64,000 nt of DNA, from the NCBI GenBank assembly GCA_013396915.1, contig VWZL01000601.1:478525-542524 (forward strand), given 5' to 3'. This document shows, one piece after another, positions 12,282-21,546 of this stretch (position 1 is its first letter; every line of letters begins with the position of its first letter). This stretch comes from Stercorarius parasiticus (lineage: Eukaryota > Chordata > Aves > Charadriiformes > Stercorariidae). The position numbers were made by a program, and so were the translations under genes. Below the pieces are notes generated by a model. That model did no database searches. It was not told where the DNA came from and saw only the letters and a list, made by a program, of their open reading frames with translations.

Positions 12282-12555
12282 TGTGGGGAACTGACCCCGG
12301 CAGGCTGCCAGATGCCCAGCTGCTTTCCCACTCCTTCTCAACAGGACAGGCAGGCAAAATAAAACAGAAAAGCTTGTGGGTTGAAATAATGACACGGGGA
12401 TCACTTACCCATTACGATCAAAGGTGAAACAGACTTAGTTTGGGAAAAATTCATTTAATTTATCGCCAATTAAAAATAGAGTGGGACGGTGAGAAACAAA
12501 GACAAAAACTGAAACATGTTCCCCCCATTCTCCTGCTCCCTTCCCAGGTTCAACT

Positions 12556-13014
12556 TTATGCCATTCCTGACTCCTCTGCCTCATCCCCTGAACCAAGCAG
12601 TGCAGAGAAAAAGGGGGATGGGGTTGTGGTCAGTTCATAACAGTTCCTCTGTGCCTCCCTTTCCTCCTCACACTTTGCCCCTGCTCCAGCGTGGTCCTCT
12701 CCATGGGCTGCACTCCTTCGTGGTAAACACGCTCCAGTACGGGCTTTCCACAGGCTGCAGCTTCCTTCAGTGAATATCCACCTGGTCTGGTGTAAGGTCC
12801 TCCATGGGCTGCAGTTTGCAAATATCTGCTCTGGTATGGTCCTTTCCATGCACTGCCAGGAAACTCCCGGACACCATGGAGACACCACAGTGTCTCCAAG
12901 GGCTACAGGGAAATCTCTGCTCCAGCACTTGAAGCACCTCCTCCTTTCTTCTTCTCTCACCTTGGTGTTACAGGGCTGATGATTACTTCTTTTTTTTTTT
13001 TCCTGATTCCTCAT
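12556..13014 (-). other. 152-codon open frame inside the LTR, probably not a gene
   Basis: The frame opens just downstream of the LTR TATA-like box and runs through the tandem repeats, giving a Trp/Cys/His/Glu-rich sequence with recurrent AHGEDHAGAG- and PWRTLHQ-like motifs. A second 89-codon frame (12630-12899) reads the same repeats in another phase. Repeats with a near-multiple-of-three period keep frames open by chance. I see no domain, signal peptide or membrane segment. It is listed because such frames are easily predicted as genes in bird genomes. Confidence 0.5.
12680..12930 (-). repeat. ~46-bp imperfect tandem repeats inside the LTR
   Basis: About five units starting near 12684, 12730, 12781, 12826 and 12871. 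Each has a CTCC(A)G..TGG(T)CCTCTCCATGGGCTGCA-like core. The repeats belong to the R/U5 side of the LTR and are a family feature rather than a CRISPR or host minisatellite. Confidence 0.7.
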
Positions 13015-13038
13015 TCTTGGAGAGAGTTTTGCCTTTTC

Positions 13039-13045
13039 TTAAATA
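13039..13045 (-). promoter_or_regulatory. LTR TATA-like box
   Basis: The minus strand reads CCTATTTAAGAAAAGG, about 205 bp inside the 5' edge of the LTR, the expected place for a retroviral core promoter. Activity is unknown. Confidence 0.45.
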
Positions 13046-13251
13046 GGTGTTCCCAGAGGTGCCACCAGCTTCACTGACGGGATCAGCTTGTGGCATGTGG
13101 TGGGGCCATTGTGGAACCAGCTGGAAGCAGCTGTAGGTGGATAGAACTGATTGTGTCCAGCACAAGGCAGTCCATGACATCTCTGCACAGAGACCCCCCC
13201 CACCCCACACCTCCCCAGCTGCCAAAACCTTGCCACCTTACACCCAGTACA

Positions 13252-15235
13252 TTTGCTTTCTTGATTTGCGGAAAATATTACAAGGAAGTAATATCTTTAT
13301 ATTAACATCGCCTGTAGTTGGTAAAAAGAAATCTTCTCATCTGTTCTCCCCATCACATTTGCTGATATGAATTTTGACATTTTAATGATTTTTCTTGTAA
13401 GAAAACAAATTATGGAAATGGAAGATTCTAGACCTTTTCAAATTATTCATAAGCAAAGGAGCATATCTGCCAAGATGCCTCAAAATAGTCAGATTCCCAG
13501 TTGTAGTATAAACGTTTGAAAATGTTTACGGATACTGACAGTTTGCCAGTCTTGGATAAGTGTCTAATCCTTTTGTGGAACAGCGTGTCCTAGTTCTTCA
13601 TTATTTCTGGCATAGGAGGGTAAATTGCATGCAAAATTCATCATTTCCTCCTGCTGTCTAAAAATCACTTTCTTTGAAAACTAATGTATGGAAATTACTT
13701 TCCACTTATAGTTTCCCTTAAACTTGCTCTTGTTGAAAGCTTCCTTCTTTATGCAGACTGGTAAATCAGTATTTGGAAATGGGATAAATGGACCTTTCTC
13801 CTTCAATGATGCTTTTCCTAATGCAGTTATCTGTACTGTGTAAGTGCCAAAAGCTTACACTCCAGTGGCAATCCCTGCAGGGAATGATGCCAGCAGGGAG
13901 CACAAGGCAAAGAAGTACTACCTCTATGATGCTATAGCTTTATGAATTAAGTGCATATTTAACTACCTCTGCTTCCCCAGGGGTGAATGAAGGAGTAATT
14001 AGTGTAATTTAAGGTCAACAGCAGAAAAGGACTGCTACACGTCAGTGGGTAGAACACTGCTGAGCCCTGTCTAATATACTGGAGACAAGGCCTTCTTTCA
14101 TGCACTAGGTTTTTCAAACATTTGCATTTGTAGATCTTTCATAGTTTTAGAGCCCTCACCTATTAGCAAACACAACAATTATTTCCTGGAAATTCAGTAT
14201 TTCCAGTTTGGAAGGAGTGATTTCCATATCCTTCTTAGGAGTCCTTCAAGCTCTCTCTTTCTCTTCTGTCACCTTGCCTCTCGGAATAAAGCGAGGTCTC
14301 TGTCTGGCTTTATTCATCCATATTTTACACAATCTTTGCATGTTTACCAGCATATACAGCCTCTTGCTTTGTCAGTCAGTGTGTACATAGCCTTTCTGTC
14401 TTTGTGCACCTTCCTTTCATACCCTCCATACAGGTAGCAAGAAAACAGAGATAAAAAATGCCTTTCTATTCACTGGCCCACCCTTCTGGACTGAGTCAGA
14501 GTGCCAGCAGCAAAGCACAGAAAAGCAATGTATTTGTGCTTGGTGGTCTCATTACAAGGACCTATTTAAAGGTAATAGTATTAAACATGCCCTAAGGTCC
14601 CACTGCCATCTGTTCCCAGATCTTCCCAGATATTTAGGTTGTTACTCTATTGAATTAATTTCTAAATGCTGTTAAGCATTCTTCAAAAATTAGAGTTTTC
14701 ACTTACTGATGCATTCATAGCTCTGACACTTTTTGACAAACTGTCCAGTAAAAATATATCAATTAACATGAAAATTGTATCCTGAATTTTTGCTGTTGAG
14801 TGTTCCATCCATGCCTCCGATGGCTTGATATTTTTATCTACTCACTTATGTAAATCATTCTCCATTTCAGCCCACAGAATTTTTTTCCCCTCCTATTTAT
14901 TAGTTATAGCTACATTGTCTGAAGTGCGATTGGTTTTTAATTATATAAACAACATATTTTCTGGTTCGGTATTGCAGATTTTCAGCTGAATGCTTTCAGT
15001 AAAGCCAGCAAATAAAGCTGAATTTCCCATAAATTCTATAGAGATAGAGGAATAAAAGCTGCAAAATGGCCAATGTTCCCGCAGAAGAATTGATCTTTTT
15101 TCTGTTTAGTTATGGCAAACAATCCACCTGGATACTTCTTGCTGACTGTATTCAGTGGGCATAAAAATATTTTATTTTGATGACGTGGTTTTTAACATAC
15201 AGAAATGCATGTAGTACGTTGTTTTTTTTTTTTAA
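13252..15235. other. Spacer, no gene seen
   Basis: AT-rich, no recognisable element. A T12 tract at 15222-15233 (A12 on the minus strand) lies close to the point where retroviral leader sequence stops being recognisable. Confidence 0.55.
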
Positions 15236-15264
15236 AGTTACTGTATATGTTGCTATAATTAATA

Positions 15265-15486
15265 TTACTTACCAAAGTAATCTGCTTGAGAAGGACTGTT
15301 TCCTGGATCTTCTTTAGAAGGACCCTTTCCTAGATCTTCACCAGAAGAGTTCTCCCTCATGGTGTCTAGCTTTATCTGGACTTTATCAGAAGAGGCAGGG
15401 GAACGAACTGACCTCTTATTTTGCTTCCTGGTCACCAGAAGAACTTGTACCAGTACTGAAGGAGTTGGAGTAGTGGCGGTACTCAT
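15265..15486 (-). CDS. Second leader ORF: 73-codon acidic, Ser-rich, unknown
   Basis: Starts at ATG 15486 and overlaps the preceding extension in another frame. It encodes a polar product with SGEDLGKGPSKEDPG-like acidic/Gly/Pro sequence towards its end and no membrane segment. Its stop codon overlaps a splice-donor-like GTAAGT, so its last codons may not be coding if the donor is used. Short length and overlap make it uncertain as a real protein; it may be the continuation of the leader protein after a frameshift. Confidence 0.3.
   Translation of the reverse strand: MSTATTPTPSVLVQVLLVTRKQNKRSVRSPASSDKVQIKLDTMRENSSGEDLGKGPSKEDPGNSPSQADYFGK
15267..15276 (-). other. Candidate 5' splice site in the retroviral leader
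   Basis: Minus strand TTTG|GTAAGT, with the exon ending at 15273 and the intron beginning at 15272. The intron side matches the GTAAGT consensus fully. In retroviruses a leader donor serves spliced envelope or accessory mRNAs; no acceptor remains in this truncated copy. Confidence 0.45.
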
Positions 15487-15574
15487 TGTCAGAACAGCTG
15501 GAGATGCTCAATGTTGAAATAGTCACAGTTGTCATTGTCGGAGCAGCTGGAGTAGTGGCAGTGCATTTCTTACA
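15416..15574 (-). pseudogene. Open extension after the UAG: Ser/Thr-rich, 52 codons
   Basis: In frame with the preceding 143-codon ORF, separated only by its UAG and ending at TAA (15416-15418). It is rich in Ser and Thr (TATTPAAPTMTTV-like and SISSCSDNE motifs), which looks like a cytoplasmic or mucin-like tail rather than random codons. Either the UAG is a disabling mutation of a once longer protein, or the extension is coincidental. No readthrough signal can be judged from this one copy. Confidence 0.4.
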
Positions 15575-16006
15575 CTACCTACTCCTGCACCGAGATTTAG
15601 TGAGAAACCACCCCTGCAACACAAGCAGGAAAATCAACAATAAAATCATGATTTTAAGAAAGTAACAATCATTTCCGAAATCAATAAGGTTTCCATGCCC
15701 TAGCCCTGATGGTGTCAATTCGGCATGAGCATTAAAGGACAAAGTAAACTTTCCAAAGGTGAAATTAAAAGTGCAATTCATAATAGAATCCATTATGTGA
15801 CACCTAAGATATGCAGGTAAAGTAGTTATCCAATCAATCACAGTATGGATCAGAATTAAACACAGCAGCAGAACAGCACATTTAAACCACCGCATACAAA
15901 CACAAAGAGCAAACAAATTACACAACACATAAGGCAGGTTAAGCAGTGTTGTATCAACTAGCTTTAAACAAAAGACACAATGCAATATTCTGCCCAAGAA
16001 CGACAT
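15575..16006 (-). CDS. Leader-region ORF of ERVK-like element: small two-span membrane protein, unknown function
   Basis: A 143-codon frame from the first ATG (16006; the open frame extends 23 codons upstream with no ATG). It lies about 130 bp downstream of the primer-binding site, where gag or a pre-gag leader would be expected. Residues about 19-57 are largely hydrophobic, broken by Arg39 and Lys42. Residues 60-116 are a more polar middle with two N-glycosylation sequons (Asn77-Cys-Thr, Asn81-Phe-Thr). Residues 117-135 form a strong membrane segment, followed by a short basic tail (KSRCRSR). I know no retroviral core protein with this layout. A pre-gag accessory protein or a displaced envelope/signal fragment are possibilities. 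The frame ends at UAG (15575-15577) and continues open for 52 codons beyond. That it is intact while nearby elements are decayed suggests youth or chance; expression is unknown. Confidence 0.45.
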   Translation of the reverse strand: MSFLGRILHCVFCLKLVDTTLLNLPYVLCNLFALCVCMRWFKCAVLLLCLILIHTVIDWITTLPAYLRCHIMDSIMNCTFNFTFGKFTLSFNAHAELTPSGLGHGNLIDFGNDCYFLKIMILLLIFLLVLQGWFLTKSRCRSR

Positions 16007-16139
16007 AATGCGAACTGTCTTAATTTCCAACCCCCTAAGACGCTCATAGGAAAAAAAAATACAATATTCTCTCAACGGGGCAAGCAGGAATTTGAGCGAT
16101 TCAAGGAATCTATCAGAGCCCTGGTCGACGCCCAGTCAT

Positions 16140-16157
16140 GCCCCACGTTGGGTGCCA
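16140..16157 (-). promoter_or_regulatory. Retroviral primer-binding site, tRNA-Lys(1,2) type
   Basis: Minus strand TGGCACCCAACGTGGGGC, next to the LTR. It matches the known Lys(1,2) primer-binding site used by type-D/betaretroviruses (TGGCGCCCAACGTGGGGC) at 17 of 18 bases, the difference being a G-to-A change at a CpG. It is where the host tRNA would prime minus-strand DNA synthesis. Confidence 0.85.
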
Positions 16158-16940
16158 ATAAATCTCTCGTGGTTTGGGCCAAACTGGCCACTGAAACAAA
16201 CGACAGATATTCTCTTTTATCTCTTTCCCCTTCAGAGAAGGGAAAGCATCTCCCTTCAGGGAGAGAAGGGCGAGAGAGAAAAAAGACTTATGAGTTTAGA
16301 AAAGAAACTAAATTAATGAAAATATTTATAAAATAATAAAAAGAAGGTAATGAAATATGTGCAACACATACAAAACCATATTGAGCTCCCAGGATGACGA
16401 TCACATCACTGGCAGGCACTGGGAAAGTCCTAGACTGGACTCTGATGGACGGGAACTGAATCCCAGCTCTGGATTCAGGAACACAGAGATCAGGATCAAA
16501 GGCAGGCAGGCAAACAAGCAGAGTCCTCCTCAGACAACAGCCATTGAAGCAAAAGAGAGCTGACCCCTGTGGTCCCTCAGCTGTTATACTAAGCAGGATG
16601 CAGCTGGGATGGAATGCCCTGTTGGTGAGTTTCGGGTCACCTGTGCTGCCCCTGCTCCCCACAGCTGCGACACCTCTGTGTTCTTCCACTTCCAGCCCTC
16701 TCATTTGGTATACGACAAAGTTAGCTGAGCTTGGTTTTTATAGCAATAAGTATAAGCAAGAGCCTCTCTGCATACCATTCCTTGGCATAAATTAAAAACA
16801 ATCAGGTGTTACCACTCTGGAAGCGCACAGTGTCTGAAAAATGTGCTGTTAGTTTCAGAGAGTTCAGTTAGTTAGAAAAGTAACTGAAAAGTAAAATTAC
16901 TGAAACAGAAATTGGTTATGTTTTACCTCAAACCAGGACA
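16158..16940 (-). repeat. 5' LTR of the ERVK-like element
   Basis: About 783 bp. The upstream edge is TGTCCTGGTTT (minus strand, from 16940). The downstream edge is inferred from the adjoining primer-binding site and lacks a clear CA. A TATA box (TATAAAAA) lies at 16735-16742, about 200 bp into the LTR. The U5 side contains purine/pyrimidine-rich sequence around 16220-16290. Short frames on both strands at 16288-16795 are incidental. Confidence 0.75.
16735..16742 (-). promoter_or_regulatory. TATA box of ERVK-like LTR
   Basis: Minus strand TTGCTATAAAAACCAAG, about 200 bp downstream of the LTR start. This is a strong match to a core TATA box at the usual U3 distance. Confidence 0.55.
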
Positions 16941-17576
16941 TCTCAAAAACCGCCCCTCAGCTGATTTTAAGAAAAAAATAGTACTTTTATGGCATGGAAA
17001 AAAATCTAACCAATCGTTCATATAAGTAAATTAAATAACTCTAGGTACAAATATAAGAATTTGACTCAGATAATTTTTTCAGATGAATATAAAAAGTGAG
17101 TCCAGATTTTCATGCTATTCATAGGTATTTAGGGCTGGAGGAAACTTAAGGAAAGCTGGCTCTTTCTCTCGCTCTTAAGCAGGACTTAGTATAACCCTGA
17201 CATATTGATATAATTCGTTTTTGTAAGTTCCACTGACAGAGAGATTGCAAGTTCCCCTTCTTTATTACCTAGAGATTGATGATCATCATCATTAGAAATA
17301 GTTCTCTGATATTTAATTTAATCTTTCCTGATGGCAAAAATATGCAATTTTCGTAGGTTTTTTGGTTTGGTTCTTTTTTTTTTCCTTTTTTTCTTCTCAT
17401 CTGAGTGGATGTGGGCATTGTCTGACACTTGCTTTCCTTTTAGCAATATTCTCTATGTTTGTTCATTGGAATGTCTTCCACATGTCTGTTTTCTCTTTCC
17501 TAATTTTTCATACATACTTGCTGTACTACTTGCATTGCTGTATGAACACCTTGGAAATATGTCATGCTGTGTCTTC
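16941..17576. other. AT-rich spacer
   Basis: No element recognised; a T-rich stretch lies at 17357-17398. The 83- and 115-codon frames starting at 17331 and 17362 are Phe/Ser-rich translations of this T-tract. Confidence 0.55.
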
Positions 17577-17830
17577 TCCTGAGGCGGATTGTGAAATTGC
17601 ACAGGAACTCCGAGGTTGTATGCAGGGCTTGATCGGGGAAGCCTTGAAGCCCAGAGTGCACTACATGATGCCCCTGCTCAGTGGAAGCTTCATCTTCCAC
17701 CGAGGCTGAAGGTGAACTGGAGACTCTGTGCAGCGGGGGCAGCCGTGGTGCAGAATAAACATTTTGCTCTGCTTCTGAAACGTTAAGCCACAACTTTGAC
17801 AATCCAGTCCCATCAGCTGAATGAAGACAG
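17577..17830. other. GC-rich island, unidentified
   Basis: Clearly more GC-rich than its flanks and open for 100 codons on the minus strand (17802-17500). On the minus strand a TTTCAG acceptor-like site lies at its upstream side (near 17780); on the plus strand an AATAAA lies at 17754. It could be a non-coding RNA exon, an old LTR end or a retrocopy. No known protein is recognised. Confidence 0.3.
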
Positions 17831-19046
17831 TTTGGTCACACAATGGAAATCTGGTTTAATTTTATGATCAGGGCCCATTTCAAACACCTATTAAACACAG
17901 GATATGGTCATTTTGAGACAATGTTGAGTCCTCAGTTTTTTTGTTGCTAAGCTACTGTAGTTCTACGTGCACTAAAAATATCATATTGGGTGATGGACAA
18001 ATCTACAGAATAGCTGTGACAAATTACAAAAATCACTGCAAATGATGGCAAAATTACAAAATGGTATCACAGTAGGTTGAGAATTGAAAATAATCTTAAA
18101 AGAGTGAAATTGCTTTTTCGCAGTTATTTCTGAATCCAGGTTTGTATTTCCATACCCGTCAGTCTTTTCAAAGAAACAGATCATGTTTACGATCTAATTA
18201 ATATAGCAGCATTTCATCTGTTGTTTACCTGAACCTGAAACTAATATTATAGTGAAGTTGCCGCATTCTTTCAGCGCTTAATTTCAGCAGCACTTTTCTT
18301 CTGATGTAGTTGAGGGAAAACGATTACCTGGGAGAGCCAATGCTATATTGCATACTGTCTATTATTGCGATTGATACAATTTATTAGTAATAAATCCAAA
18401 ATTTTAGCGGCAAACTAGTTGAAAACTGGTTTGCAAACAACCAGATAGTATTCTGAGGTTCTTTTTAAGTTCATCTTGCTGAGTTTTTTTCAAAATGTCA
18501 CGCTTTCTCTCAGATTAGGTAGATAGCTGGAATTGTAAATTTATGGGTATTCTGGCCATATTTCTACTTACATCAATTTTTACCCTAATTCATAGGTTAG
18601 TTCTGCTATGCCTTCATAATCTCTTGCTTTCTCTTCGGTTTTTATGTCCCATATGTACGTACTACTTTTCAGAACATAATTTCCTTCTTCATTGCGAAGT
18701 CCTTATTATTAACTGACCAGCTCTTGAGATTATTTTATACCATTGTTGACACACATTGTAGCACTGGACTTGCTTTTATTATGTAAGAGAGAGTGATCCT
18801 TAATATATAAACACAGTAATTAACATTTCCAGATTAGACAGCATTCTCAAACTGGGAATGTTCAACAGCTGCGTTTGTCAGACATTGTCACTGTTTTGCG
18901 GTTACTGAAATTTGCTTTACATATAGAATTTTGTTCAACAGATTAGGCCTTCTATGGGCTTATTGTAATTAAATTTACACCAGAGCACTTAATAATTGTT
19001 TGTTTTTATGATGGGAGAATTTGTCGACAACTCCTAGTATCAAACC
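17831..19046. other. AT-rich spacer, no gene seen
   Basis: No recognisable element; a short random frame lies at 17981-18184 (-). Confidence 0.55.
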
Positions 19047-19059
19047 AATAATAATAACA

Positions 19060-19100
<41 letters not shown>
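19047..19100 (+). repeat. (ATA)n microsatellite
   Basis: ATA/AAT trinucleotide array of about 54 bp, broken by ACAATAT near 19056-19063 and pure from there to 19100. Confidence 0.95.
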
Positions 19101-20615
19101 GCGATGATTAATTCAGTGGGCTGAAGTGAAATTGTGAAGAGTCAACTCTGAGTTACCAGATTTAAAATTTGCATCTTGAGGCTAGGTCGTAAACTTCTCT
19201 CGAGGTAGGACCCCCACATTGACACAGCTCCCAGGGAAAACAACATCCTAAATCATGGGAGCTGGGTTGTATCTGTAGCCATCTGGCTTCAGAAGCCAGC
19301 TTCAGGCAGATTGCTGAAATACTGCAGTCCTGGAGCTGTAAGTCCTGGATATGTCGAAGTGTTTCAGACTCAGAAAATTCCTGAGAAATTCCATGAGTGT
19401 ACCGGCAGGAAAACCATAGTGTGTGGTCATGTTTCCACACACCATTTCAGCTCTGGTACATGATAATTTTCAGATGGAGGATGTTTCCATGACAGTTTCT
19501 GGCCCCGTATACTTTTAAATGCTTTTTTATAGCACTATGTTGCAAGCTACGACTGATGTGAAGTTTCTCCTCTGCATTACTATCCTTAATTTGTACAGCC
19601 TTGTATATTTTTTACAAAGTAAGCTCTCTGACTTAATTCAAAGGAAAGTTCAATGCACTCAGGGCACATACAGGAAGGTTTTGTAGCACCTAAAGATTCA
19701 TAGAGAGATGTTGAAGAACACTTAGAAAAATTTATCATTGTGCGAAGTTAGGGCTCCTCTTCTCATGGAAACCCTGTAGACATATAAATCTGCCTATAAA
19801 CCTGATTTGCACAGTAAAATGTGGTTGATGACAAAGAAAATGGTAGCATACATTTTTCCTTTACTCTGACTACAGCATTTCAACTTAGTATTTTCCAACC
19901 ACTGACTTTGCTGCAGTATTAAATTATTAAAGACAGAAAATCTTGTCTCCTTCTAGCCATTGTTGTCCATATTTATGAAGTAACCTGAATATTTCTTCTC
20001 ATTTGTGGGTACACCCTTTTTATCTTTATACTACTGACTGTTCTCAAAAAGCCATGCATGTGAGATGATAACATGAAAGCTGGAATTAAATATTTGTTTC
20101 TCTCTGTGAAGATAAAGAACTTAATCCATTTCCTTGTCAGAATTGAAATGAGAGGATTTGTCCCTGTGTGACCAAGTAATATTCTCATTGACTCCAGGTA
20201 ATAAAGTTCAGTGTTATCTTGTTTTTCTAGCAAGTCAGGAGATGTAAAAAATGCTAATTCCAGGCAAGATTAGGAATAAAGTTTTCATGTCAGTCCGGTA
20301 GGCTGAAGCACTGATTCTTGGTAACGCTGGCTGTGTGCAGCATTCAGAGCCAGCTGGAGTCCGCGTTTTCCCGGGTACTCCATGGAGAGGAGGGCTAGGC
20401 TGAGAACTCTCCACAGAAAGTGGGGCCTTGGGATTTAGTTTGGAAGCCCCATCGTGCCCTTAATGCTGTTTTCCCAGCTACTCTTCGAGAAGAAAACAGA
20501 GGAGGGCACTGATCTTGAGACGATGCCAAAGAACAGATGCTCTTCCCAGGGGCTTGTCTGTGTCAATGGGTTAGTTTGGAGCACTGTGGGACAAGTTCTC
20601 ACAGAGCAGGGGTAC
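19101..20615. other. Spacer, no gene seen
   Basis: No repeat family or gene recognised. Frames at 19162-19440 (-), 19973-20233 (-) and 20454-20678 (+) have no domain. Confidence 0.5.
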
Positions 20616-20743
20616 TTATTAAATAAATTATTTATTATTATTTGCTTATTTATTTATTTCTACTTTAATAAAGAATAACATTTATTAATTGTAATATTTA
20701 TTATAGTTAATAAATAGTATTTATTAAATAAATTATTTATTTA
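20616..20743 (+). repeat. AT-rich low-complexity block with a 21-bp direct repeat
   Basis: TTTATT/AATAAA-rich. An identical 21-bp segment, beginning TTATTAAATAAATT, occurs at 20616-20636 and 20721-20741. Confidence 0.85.
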
Positions 20744-21500
20744 CTGAGCCTCTGTTGGGTCATTAAAGTCTTGCTGGGTTATTAAAACCCTTCTAGAGTA
20801 CGCCGAACACCAGTGGGATCTTACTTTTAACGCGTGGCTATTCCTATAAAATAAAGCAACCGTGATTTGTGTGTATCCATGACGTGTCAATATTCACAAC
20901 GATTTTAAACACTACTATTTAAATTTAGCTATGCTTTTTCTCATTACTTCTAGGAAATCTTAAATATATTCAGTACTGGTCAACAAAGTTTGAGCTAACT
21001 GTCCTAGCTTTCTGAAATAGTTTACTTGAATGTAGTACACTGCCAGTACAGTTGCTGTACTCCAGTTAGTATAGTTGCTGATTAGAAACAGTTTGATTAT
21101 TACAGTTTGCAGGTTCATTTACACAGACTAGGTATATTGCAGTAAAAGGCAGTTGGAGGTGATAGCATGCTTTTCAACAGAGAGAAGAAAATAAGAAACT
21201 AGGCCTACCTGAAGACAGAGTAAGCCTTGAGAAATTACGTTTCTTCCTCTAATAATGTGGTGACAACTACAAAGTGACAACAAACTCTGCTCTCAGAATA
21301 GCCAAAGGGAAAGCTCCTGCTTTCCTCGGTGGTTGCCATGTTTCACTCAAAATCTTGTTTGCCACAGTTTCCTGAGTCCAGGTATTATCTGTGTCTCATG
21401 CAGCCCCACATTGTTTTAGCAAGCAAGACAGTTTATTTGTCAGAGTTTTTGTTAGGAAGTAATCACTCTAGGGTTTTTTCCCTCTCTTTGTAAGAAGTGG
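20744..21500. other. Spacer, no gene seen
   Basis: AT-rich, nothing recognised. Confidence 0.55.
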
Positions 21501-21546
21501 GACAGGACAGTTAAGGGACAGGACAGTTAAGAGACAGGACAGTTAG
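21501..21546 (+). repeat. 16-bp tandem repeat, three copies
   Basis: Unit GACAGGACAGTTAAGG at 21501 and 21517, and a third partial unit to 21546, with one or two differences (GG/AG). Confidence 0.9.

Larger units (their letters stand above)
12282..13251 (-). mobile_element. Solo LTR, avian endogenous retrovirus (ERVL/ERVK-like family)
   Basis: About 970 bp bounded by TG...CA (TGTGGGG at 12282; AGTACA ending at 13251). The GCCAAAACCTTGCCACC block near 13221, the GGGAAAAATTCATTTAATTTA block near 12450 and the internal ~46-bp repeats match a very common bird LTR family known to me from memory, placing the element on the minus strand. A TATA-like box (TATTTAA on the minus strand) lies at 13039-13045, giving a U3 of about 205 bp. 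Flanking pentamers CCTGC (12277-12281) and TTTGC (13252-13256) agree at 3 of 5 positions and may be a decayed target-site duplication. No internal region or second LTR is seen, consistent with LTR-LTR recombination. Confidence 0.82.
15236..16940 (-). mobile_element. Truncated betaretrovirus-like (ERVK) endogenous retrovirus: 5' LTR plus leader
   Basis: On the minus strand the order is LTR (16940-16158), primer-binding site (16157-16140), and a leader of about 0.9 kb with two open frames and a splice donor. After that, recognisable sequence ends near 15236. No gag, pro, pol or env and no 3' LTR is found at lower coordinates. The class assignment rests on the Lys-type primer-binding site and on the LTR start TGTCCTGGTTTGAGG, typical of avian ERVK LTRs. 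The lower-coordinate boundary is not determined by the sequence and could lie some tens to hundreds of bases either way. Confidence 0.75.

Noticed and set aside
12680..12930. Regular repeats resembling a CRISPR array
   Set aside because: Repeats are contiguous, imperfect and part of a known-type LTR in a vertebrate genome, with no unique spacers.
15222..15233. A12 on the minus strand as a retrogene poly(A) tail
   Set aside because: No target-site duplication or retrogene body; homopolymers of this length are common in this region.
16007..16075. Upstream extension of the leader ORF from a TTG start
   Set aside because: Vertebrate translation from TTG is unlikely; the first ATG is at 16006.
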